Below, piece by piece: positions 54,944-61,886 of a stretch of DNA of 64,000 nucleotides (its first letter is position 1; every line of letters starts with the position of its first letter). Source of the stretch: Denitromonas sp. (GTDB lineage Bacteria; Pseudomonadota; Gammaproteobacteria; Burkholderiales; Rhodocyclaceae). A model generated the notes under the pieces. That model was not told the origin of the DNA. It was given only the letters and a program-made list of their open reading frames with translations, and did not search any database. The stretch lies in contig NZ_JAUCBR010000004.1 in NCBI RefSeq assembly GCF_034676725.1, positions 2,123,501 through 2,187,500 on the forward strand, in the 5' to 3' direction. The translations under genes were made by a program, and so were the position numbers.

Positions 54944-55863
54944 GCGCCGCCGTGGCATCGCGCCCGCGCATCCTGCTCGTTGATGACGAGCCCTTCAATC
55001 TCGAGATCATGGCCGACGCGCTGCCAGCCGAGGCCTACGAGGTGAGCACCGCCAGTGGCGGCCAGCGGGCGCTGACCCTGATGCGTGAGGACGCCACCGG
55101 TTTCGACCTGATCGTCCTCGACCGGCGCATGGCCGCGCCGGACGGGCTGGAGGTCTTGCGGCAGATGCGTGCGCTGCCAACCCAGGCCCACACGCCGGTG
55201 ATTGTCCAGACCGCGGTGGCCGACCCCGACATGGTGGCCGAAGGGATCGCGGCCGGCGCCTACTTCTACCTCACCAAGCCGTATCGCGCGGCCTCCCTGC
55301 TGGGGCTGGTGCAGGCCGCGCTGGCGCATCATTTCGAGCGGGTGCGTCTGCGCCTGGAAGTGCGGGAGCTGCGTCGCACGGTGGGGCTGGTCGACGCCGC
55401 GCAGTTCCGCTTCCGCAGCGTGGACGAGGCCAGCGCCCTGGCGCATGGGCTGTCGGTGCTGTGCGCCACGCCGGACCTGGCGGCCATCGGCTTGTCCGAG
55501 CTGCTGCGCAACGCGGTCGAGCATGGCAACCTGGCCATCGGTTACGACACCAAGACCGCGCTGGTACAGAGCGGCCGCTGGCGCGAGGAGGTGGAACGGC
55601 GGATGCGGCTGCCCGCCTATCGCGACCGGCGGGTGTGGGTCGACGTACGGCGCGCGCCGGAGCGCGTCAGCATCACCATCCGCGACGAGGGCGCGGGCTT
55701 TGACTGGCGGCCGTTCATGAACCTGTCCGCCGAGCGGGCGACGCAGGTCAATGGTCGCGGCATCTCGCTGGCCTGCCGGCTGGGCTTCCTGTCGGTAACT
55801 TACCGGGATGGCGGGCGCGAGGTGGTGGTCGAATGCGCGCCAGCGGTGGTGTGCCCCGACTGA
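54940..55863 (+). CDS. Response regulator with GHKL ATPase (anti-sigma-kinase-like) output
   Basis: The 307-aa product has a receiver domain with ILLVDDEPFN, phospho-acceptor D61 in LIVLDRRM and a lysine in YLTKPYR. Its C-terminal output resembles the HATPase_c_2 of SpoIIAB/RsbW-type kinases: GLSELLRNAVEHGNLAIGYD is the N box and IRDEGAGFDW the G1-like box. It has no DNA-binding domain. It overlaps the kinase gene by ATGA. It may phosphorylate or bind a STAS or sigma-factor partner encoded elsewhere. Confidence 0.8.
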   Translation: MSAAVASRPRILLVDDEPFNLEIMADALPAEAYEVSTASGGQRALTLMREDATGFDLIVLDRRMAAPDGLEVLRQMRALPTQAHTPVIVQTAVADPDMVAEGIAAGAYFYLTKPYRAASLLGLVQAALAHHFERVRLRLEVRELRRTVGLVDAAQFRFRSVDEASALAHGLSVLCATPDLAAIGLSELLRNAVEHGNLAIGYDTKTALVQSGRWREEVERRMRLPAYRDRRVWVDVRRAPERVSITIRDEGAGFDWRPFMNLSAERATQVNGRGISLACRLGFLSVTYRDGGREVVVECAPAVVCPD

Positions 55864-55877
55864 TCGGACGCTGTGGC

Positions 55878-55905
55878 TTGACACTTACGCATATAAGAAT
55901 AAACT
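55878..55905 (+). promoter_or_regulatory. Candidate promoter of the SQR/RND operon
   Basis: A perfect TTGACA (55878-55883) is followed after 16 nt by TAAACT (55900-55905). The -10 box lies between the arms of the 8-bp inverted repeat. The first gene starts at about 55913, so the leader would be very short. Confidence 0.5.
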
Positions 55906-55914
55906 AATATGCGT
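55887..55914. promoter_or_regulatory. Palindromic operator candidate at the SQR/RND operon start
   Basis: ACGCATAT (55887-55894) and ATATGCGT (55907-55914) are perfect complements with a 12-nt AT-rich spacer. The dyad covers the candidate -10 region and the likely GTG start. ArsR-, TetR- and MarR-type repressors use AT-rich dyads of this kind. No repressor gene is adjacent. Confidence 0.55.
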
Positions 55915-56962
55915 GAATCGACAGACCCCCCTCCTTTCTATGATCGTGCTGTGCGCCGCCGCCCTCGCGGCGCCGCCGGCGTTCGCCGCTGACCTCGAGA
56001 CGGCGCTCGTCGAGCGCGCGCCGGTCGACGTGCTGCATGTGGCCGAAGGCGTGGTCGAGGCGGTCAGCAGCGCCACCATCGCCGCGCAGGTGCAGGGCCG
56101 CATCGTCGACGTGAAGGCCGATGCCGGTGACCGTGTGCGCGCCGGGCAGGTGCTGATGCGCATCGACGCCAGCGAGGCCAACCAGGCCGTGGCCGGTGCC
56201 GCCGCCTCGGTGGCCCAGGCACAGGCGACCTATATCAACGCCCAGGCCGAGTGGCAGCGCAATGTGGCGCTGCGCGAGAAAGGCTTCGTCAGCCAGGCCG
56301 TGGTGGACCAGGCCGTGGCGACGATGAAGGCCGCGCAGGCCGGGCTGAAGGCGGCGCAGGCCGGCCGTGGCCAGGCGGTGACGGTGCGCGACTTCACCAC
56401 CATCGTGGCGCCGCTGGCCGGCGTGGTGGCCGAGCGCCATGCCGAGGCCGGCGAAATGGCCCAGCCGGGCCGGCCCTTGCTCACCGTGTACGACCCGGCG
56501 CAGCTGCGCGTCGTCGCGCAACTGCCGCAGTCCGTGGCCCAGGGTGTGTCGAATGCGCCGCTGGCGGCGGACATCATCCTCACCGGCAGTGCCGGCCGCG
56601 TGGCCGCCACGGCGGTGATGCTGGTGCCTTCGGCCGACCCGCGCACCCACACCATGGAAGTGCGTGCGCTGTTGCCGGCGACGGTCAGCGGCGTGGTGCC
56701 CGGGCAGTTCGCCCGCCTGATGCTGCAGGTCGGTGCGACACAGCGCCTGACCGTGCCGGGTGCGGCGGTGTTGCGCCGGGGCGAGGTGACCGCGGTGTAT
56801 GTCCAGACCGACGCAGGCTTCCGCCTGCGCCAGATACGACCCGGCGAAGTATTGCCGGACGGCCGGATCGAAATCCTGGCCGGGCTGAACGTGGGAGACA
56901 GGGTGGCCCTGGATCCCGTCAGGGCGAGTCTGCTGCGTCATCAGAACGCATCACAACAATAG
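55913..56962 (+). CDS. RND efflux periplasmic adaptor (membrane fusion protein)
   Basis: The 349-aa product has a signal peptide (MNRQTPLLSMIVLCAAALAA, cleavage after ...PPAFA). The typical adaptor parts follow: a lipoyl-type segment around VQGRIVDVKADAGDRVRAGQ, an alpha-hairpin rich in Ala, Gln and Val, the second lipoyl half (TIVAPLAGVVAERHAEAGEM) and beta-barrel domains. The GTG at 55913 was chosen because it gives a complete signal peptide. The ATG at 55940 would remove the basic n-region. It is the first gene of a four-gene operon with an SQR-like enzyme and the RND pump. Confidence 0.85.
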   Translation: MNRQTPLLSMIVLCAAALAAPPAFAADLETALVERAPVDVLHVAEGVVEAVSSATIAAQVQGRIVDVKADAGDRVRAGQVLMRIDASEANQAVAGAAASVAQAQATYINAQAEWQRNVALREKGFVSQAVVDQAVATMKAAQAGLKAAQAGRGQAVTVRDFTTIVAPLAGVVAERHAEAGEMAQPGRPLLTVYDPAQLRVVAQLPQSVAQGVSNAPLAADIILTGSAGRVAATAVMLVPSADPRTHTMEVRALLPATVSGVVPGQFARLMLQVGATQRLTVPGAAVLRRGEVTAVYVQTDAGFRLRQIRPGEVLPDGRIEILAGLNVGDRVALDPVRASLLRHQNASQQ

Positions 56963-57055
56963 CGCGGACTCGCGACGGTGCCCCCGAACGATTCACCGGC
57001 CGTGCCGGTGGGCGGATTGGCGGCATCAGTGCTCACAGCCAGGAGGAGAGACGAG

Positions 57056-58330
57056 ATGGCGCATATTGTGATTGTGGGGGCGGGGCTCGGCGGTTTGCCG
57101 ATGGCTTACGAGATGAAGGCGCTGGCGCGCGCGGAGGACCGGATCACGGTGGTGGCCAATACCGGCCGCTTCCACTTCACGCCGTCCAACCCGTGGGTGG
57201 CGGTGAACTGGCGCAAGCGCGGCGACATCGAGCTGGAGATCGCGCCGCTGCTGGCGAAGAAGAAGATCGACTTCGTCGAGCAGGCGGTGACCCAGGTGCA
57301 CGCCGCGGACAACAGCCTGACGCTGGCCGATGGCAGCAGCCTGTCGTATGACGTGCTGGTGCTGGCGACCGGGCCGCAACTGGCCTTCGATGAAATCCCC
57401 GGCCTCGGCCCGGCGGGCTTCACCCAGTCGATCTGTCATGTCGATCATGCGGTGGGTGCCGAGTCGAACTGGCAGGCCTTTGTCGATGACCCCGGCCCGA
57501 TCGTGGTCGGCGCGGTGCAGGGCGCGTCGTGTTTCGGGCCGGCCTACGAGTTTGCGCGCATCATGGAAACCGACCTGCGCAAGCGCAAGCTGCGTGACCG
57601 CGTGCCGATGACCTTCGTCACCTCCGAGCCTTACATCGGCCACCTCGGCCTGGGCGGCGTGGGCGACTCGAAGGGCATGATCGAGTCGATGTTCCGCGAC
57701 CGCCACATCAAGTGGATCTGCAACGCCAAGGTGGACAAGGTCGAGGACGGCATGATGTTCGTCACCGAGCATGACGACGAGGGCAAGCCGAAGCGCCAGC
57801 ACGAGCTGCCCTTCAAGTACTCGATGATGCTGCCGGCCTTCCGTGGCATCGATGCGGTGCGCGGGGTCGAGGGGCTGGTCAATCCGCGTGGTTTCGTGCT
57901 GATCGACGAATTCCAGCGCAACCCGCGCTACCCCAACATCTACGGCGTTGGCGTGTGCGTGGCGATTCCGCCGGTCGAGGCGACGCCGGTGCCGACCGGG
58001 GTGCCCAAGACCGGCTACATGATCGAGTCGATGGTCACCGCCACGGCCAAGAACATCCGCGCCGCGCTCGATGGCAAGCAGCCGGCCGAGCGGGCGACCT
58101 GGAACGCGGTGTGCCTGGCCGACTTCGGCGACACCGGCGCGGCCTTCGTGGCGCTGCCGCAGATCCCGCCGCGCAATGTGAACTGGTATTCCGAAGGGCG
58201 CTGGGTGCATCTGGCCAAGGTCGGCTTCGAGAAATACTTCCTGCGCAAGATGAAGAAGGGCACCACCGAGCCGATCTACGAAAAGATCGTGCTCGACGCG
58301 CTGGGCATCATGAAACTCAAGAACCGGTAG
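57056..58330 (+). CDS. Sulfide:quinone oxidoreductase-like flavoprotein
   Basis: The 424-aa product is a two-Rossmann flavoprotein with the FAD motif VIVGAGLGGLPMAYEM at 5-20. Three cysteines lie where SQRs carry their catalytic set: C127 (SICHVDHA), C159 (GASCFGPAYEF) and C301 (GVGVCVAIPP). The C-terminal amphipathic segment FEKYFLRKMKKG suits peripheral membrane binding. SQR oxidises sulfide to sulfane sulfur and reduces quinone. AGGAGGAGAG precedes the ATG. It stands inside an RND operon, which is unusual. Other persulfide or thiol substrates are possible. Confidence 0.82.
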   Translation: MAHIVIVGAGLGGLPMAYEMKALARAEDRITVVANTGRFHFTPSNPWVAVNWRKRGDIELEIAPLLAKKKIDFVEQAVTQVHAADNSLTLADGSSLSYDVLVLATGPQLAFDEIPGLGPAGFTQSICHVDHAVGAESNWQAFVDDPGPIVVGAVQGASCFGPAYEFARIMETDLRKRKLRDRVPMTFVTSEPYIGHLGLGGVGDSKGMIESMFRDRHIKWICNAKVDKVEDGMMFVTEHDDEGKPKRQHELPFKYSMMLPAFRGIDAVRGVEGLVNPRGFVLIDEFQRNPRYPNIYGVGVCVAIPPVEATPVPTGVPKTGYMIESMVTATAKNIRAALDGKQPAERATWNAVCLADFGDTGAAFVALPQIPPRNVNWYSEGRWVHLAKVGFEKYFLRKMKKGTTEPIYEKIVLDALGIMKLKNR

Positions 58331-58340
58331 AACGCATCAC

Positions 58341-61300
58341 GTGAGCACTGACACCCCCGTCCTCGGCCTGTCCGGCAAGATCGCCAGCGGCTTTCAGCGC
58401 AATGCGCTGACGCCGCTGCTGGCGCTGGTGCTCTTCCTGATGGGGGTGTTCGCGACGCTGATCACCCCCAAGGAGGAAGAGCCGCAGATCGACGTCACCA
58501 TGGCCAACGTCTTCGTGCCCTTCCCGGGGGCCTCGGCGCGGGAGGTGGAGTCGCTGGTATCGCGCCCCGCCGAACAGGTGCTCTCGCGCATGGCGGGGGT
58601 CGAGCATGTGTATTCGGTATCGCAGCCGGACATGTCGATTCTTACCGTGCAGTTCGAGGTCGGTGTGCCCAACCAGGAGGCGCTGGTGCGGCTCTACGAC
58701 ACGCTGGACTCGCACCGAGACTGGTTGAGTCCGGAGCTCGGCGTGCTCGAACCCATCGTCAAGCCCAAGGGCATCGACGACGTGCCGATTGTCGGCCTCA
58801 CCCTGTGGACCGAAGACCCCGAGCGCGCCGGTTTCGACATGCAGCAGGTGGCGCGCGCCATCGAGATCGACCTCAAGCGCATCCCCGGCACCCGTGACGT
58901 GGTCACCATCGGCGGCCCCGGCCATGTGCTGCGCGTGCTGATGGACCCGGCGCGGATGAACGCTCACGGCGTGACTGCGGTGGATCTGAAATCTGCGCTG
59001 CAGGTGGCCAACGCCTCGCAATCGGCCGGCCGGCTGGTCGCCGACAACCAGGAAGTGCTGGTGCAGACCGGTACCTACATCCGCTCGGCGCAGGATGTGG
59101 CCGCCCTGGTGGTGGGTGTGGCCGAGGGCAAGCCAGTGTATCTGTCGGATGTGGCCGAGGTGGCCAACGGGCCGGACCAGCCCTCGCGCTATGTGTGGTT
59201 CGGCGCGGGTGCGGCGGCGGCCGAGCGCGGCATCGACACCGCCGGGGTATCGCCCGCGGTGACGCTGTCGGTGTCGAAAAAGCCCGGCGCCAATGCCTCG
59301 GACGTGGCCAACGCGCTGCTCGCCCGCGTCGACACGCTGAAGGGCACGGTGATCCCCGACGGCGTCAACGTTACCGTCACCCGCAACTACGGTGAGACGG
59401 CCAACGACAAGGCCAACAAGCTGATCGGCAAGCTGGTGTTCGCCACCAGCGCGGTGGTGCTGCTGGTGTTGTTCACGCTGGGCTGGCGCGAGGCGATCAT
59501 CGTCGGCCTGGCGGTGACGCTGACCCTGGCGGCGACGCTGTTCGCCTCCTGGGCCTGGGGCTTCACCCTCAACCGGGTGAGCCTGTTCGCGCTCATTTTC
59601 TCTATCGGCATCCTGGTCGATGATGCCATCGTGGTGGTGGAGAACATCCACCGCTGGCACCAGCTCGAACCGGACAAGCCGCTGTGGCAGCTTATCCCCA
59701 GAGCGGTGGACGAAGTCGGCGGGCCAACCATTCTGGCCACCTTCACGGTGATTGCCGCGCTGCTGCCGATGGCTTTCGTCAGCGGCCTGATGGGGCCGTA
59801 CATGAGCCCGATCCCGATCAACGCGTCGATGGGCATGTTCATCTCGCTGCTGGTGGCCTTCGTGGTCACGCCCTGGCTGGCGCAGAAGATGCTCAAGTCG
59901 ACCGATGGCCACGCGCACGCCGGTGAAGACCGCATGACGCGACGGCTGACCGGCTTCTTCCGCGCCACGATCGGCCCGCTGATCGACGCCCGGCGCGGCC
60001 GGCGCAACCGCAGCCTGCTGTGGCTGCTGGTGATGGCGCTCATTGCCGGCTCGGTGGCGCTGGCGGCGGTCAAGCTGGTGGTGCTCAAGATGCTGCCGCT
60101 CGACAACAAGTCCGAATTCCAGGTGGTGCTCGACATGCCGGTCGGCACGCCGCTGGAGCGCACCGCGCAGGTGCTGCTGGAGATCGGCGAAGCCGTGGGC
60201 AAGACGCCCGAAGTGACCGACTGGCAGGCCTATGCCGGCACCGCCAGCCCGATCAACTTCAACGGTCTGGTGCGCCAGTACTACCTGCGCAGCGCGCCGG
60301 AGCAGGGCGATTTGCAGATCAATCTGGTCGACAAGCACAAGCGCGATCGCAGCAGCCACGAGGTCGCCGGCGCGGTGCGTGAGGCGGTGACGCGCATCGC
60401 GCGTGCCCACGGCGGCAACGCCAAGGTGGTGGAGGTGCCGCCCGGCCCGCCGGTGCTCTCGCCGATCGTGGCCGAAGTCTATGGCCCGGACTACACCGGT
60501 CAGCTGGCGGTAGCGCAGCAGGTGCGCGAGGTCTTCGACACCACGGCCGACATCGTCGGCGCCGACGACACCATCGACGAGACCGCGCCCAAGCTGGTGC
60601 TGCGGGTCAATCAGGCCAAGGCGGCGCTGATGGGCGTGGCGCAGGCGCAGATCGTCGAGCTGATGCGCCTTGGGCTGGCGGGTGAGAACGTCACGCCGGT
60701 GCACGGGGGCGACAACAAGTACGAGATCCCGGTGCGCATCCAGCTGCCGCCGGCGCAGCAGTCGACCGTGGCGCATCTGTTGCAGCTCAAGCTGCGCGCG
60801 CAGGACGGCACCCTGGTGCCGGTGTCCGAGCTGGTCAGCGTGCACCCGACCGAGCGCGATCAGGTGATCTATCACAAGGACTTGCTGCCGGTGGTGTATG
60901 TGACCGGCGACATGGCCGGCGCGCTGGACTCACCGCTCTACGGCATGTTCGACATCCGCAGCCAGATCAAGGACATGCCGCTGGTCGGCGAGCGCCTGGC
61001 CGGCGTGCTGGACGAATGGTTCATCCAGCAGCCGCATGACCCCTACGCTGGCTACAGCGTGAAGTGGGACGGCGAGTGGCAGGTGACGTATGAAACCTTC
61101 CGCGACATGGGCGCGGCCTACGCGGTCGGCCTGATCCTGATCTATCTGCTGGTGGTGGCGCAGTTCCGCCGCTATCTGGTGCCGCTGATCATCATGGCGC
61201 CGATCCCGCTGACCATCATCGGCGTGATGCCGGGGCATGCGCTGCTCGGCGCGCAATTCACCGCCACCTCGATGATCGGCATGATCGCGCTGGCCGGCAT

Positions 61301-61607
61301 CATCGTGCGCAACTCGATCCTGCTGGTGGACTTCATCAATCATCAGGTGCGCGCCGGCGTGCCCTTTGCCGAGGCGGTGATCACCTCGGCCGCGGTGCGC
61401 GCCAAGCCGATCGGCCTGACCGCGCTGGCGGCCATGATCGGTGCGGCGTTCATCCTCGACGATCCGATCTTCAACGGGCTGGCGATCAGCCTGATCTTTG
61501 GCATCCTGGTGTCCACCCTGCTCACGCTGGTGGTCATCCCGGTGCTCTACTTCGCGGCCATGCAGCATCGCGTGGCCGAGCTTCAGTCAGAGGGACGTCC
61601 GTCATGA
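58341..61607 (+). CDS. RND-family efflux pump, inner-membrane permease
   Basis: The 1088-aa product has the 12-helix RND layout with two large periplasmic loops. The proton-relay aspartates appear in IGILVDDAIVVVENIHRW, and the second half carries GIIVRNSILLVDFINHQVRA. It starts at GTG 58341, 10 nt after the SQR-like gene. Together with the upstream adaptor it would form a pump, using an outer-membrane channel encoded elsewhere. The substrate is unknown. Its stop overlaps the DUF2892 gene by 4 nt. Confidence 0.9.
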   Translation: MSTDTPVLGLSGKIASGFQRNALTPLLALVLFLMGVFATLITPKEEEPQIDVTMANVFVPFPGASAREVESLVSRPAEQVLSRMAGVEHVYSVSQPDMSILTVQFEVGVPNQEALVRLYDTLDSHRDWLSPELGVLEPIVKPKGIDDVPIVGLTLWTEDPERAGFDMQQVARAIEIDLKRIPGTRDVVTIGGPGHVLRVLMDPARMNAHGVTAVDLKSALQVANASQSAGRLVADNQEVLVQTGTYIRSAQDVAALVVGVAEGKPVYLSDVAEVANGPDQPSRYVWFGAGAAAAERGIDTAGVSPAVTLSVSKKPGANASDVANALLARVDTLKGTVIPDGVNVTVTRNYGETANDKANKLIGKLVFATSAVVLLVLFTLGWREAIIVGLAVTLTLAATLFASWAWGFTLNRVSLFALIFSIGILVDDAIVVVENIHRWHQLEPDKPLWQLIPRAVDEVGGPTILATFTVIAALLPMAFVSGLMGPYMSPIPINASMGMFISLLVAFVVTPWLAQKMLKSTDGHAHAGEDRMTRRLTGFFRATIGPLIDARRGRRNRSLLWLLVMALIAGSVALAAVKLVVLKMLPLDNKSEFQVVLDMPVGTPLERTAQVLLEIGEAVGKTPEVTDWQAYAGTASPINFNGLVRQYYLRSAPEQGDLQINLVDKHKRDRSSHEVAGAVREAVTRIARAHGGNAKVVEVPPGPPVLSPIVAEVYGPDYTGQLAVAQQVREVFDTTADIVGADDTIDETAPKLVLRVNQAKAALMGVAQAQIVELMRLGLAGENVTPVHGGDNKYEIPVRIQLPPAQQSTVAHLLQLKLRAQDGTLVPVSELVSVHPTERDQVIYHKDLLPVVYVTGDMAGALDSPLYGMFDIRSQIKDMPLVGERLAGVLDEWFIQQPHDPYAGYSVKWDGEWQVTYETFRDMGAAYAVGLILIYLLVVAQFRRYLVPLIIMAPIPLTIIGVMPGHALLGAQFTATSMIGMIALAGIIVRNSILLVDFINHQVRAGVPFAEAVITSAAVRAKPIGLTALAAMIGAAFILDDPIFNGLAISLIFGILVSTLLTLVVIPVLYFAAMQHRVAELQSEGRPS

Positions 61608-61828
61608 ATCTCACCGTCAACCAGTTCGTGCGCATCTTTGCCGGCGCCTTTGTGCTCATCTCGCTGGCGCTCGGCGTCGAGGGCTCGCCGCTGTTCGTGA
61701 ACGCCAATTTCCTGTGGTTCACCGCCTTTGTCGGCGCCAACCTGTTCCAGAGCGGCTTCACCAGGATCTGCCCGCTGGAGACCGTCCTGCGCAAATTCGG
61801 CGTCAAGGACAGCGTCGGCTGCAGCTGA
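61604..61828 (+). CDS. DUF2892 small membrane protein (YgaP transmembrane-domain-like)
   Basis: The 74-aa product has two membrane helices (about 6-24 and 34-50), then a short tail with cysteines C56 (FTRICPLETVL) and C73 (VGCS). It resembles the membrane part of YgaP, a rhodanese-linked inner-membrane protein that handles sulfane sulfur, but has no rhodanese domain. The ATGA overlap with the RND pump shows coupled translation. The two cysteines and the SQR-like neighbour suggest a role with reactive sulfur. Confidence 0.8.
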   Translation: MNLTVNQFVRIFAGAFVLISLALGVEGSPLFVNANFLWFTAFVGANLFQSGFTRICPLETVLRKFGVKDSVGCS

Positions 61829-61832
61829 TTGC

Positions 61833-61856
61833 TGAGGCGGGGTGCCCCCGTCCTCA
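61833..61856 (+). terminator. Weak hairpin after the DUF2892 gene
   Basis: TGAGGCGGGG and CCCCGTCCTCA pair with one bulge. There is no T run, so it is at best a weak or Rho-assisted end for the SQR/RND operon. Confidence 0.3.
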
Positions 61857-61886
61857 AGTCACCCCCGCGGTGGCCGATAAGCAGGA

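Noticed and set aside
55940..55942. ATG as the start of the RND adaptor gene
   Set aside because: It would remove the basic n-region of the signal peptide. The in-frame GTG at 55913 gives a complete export signal.
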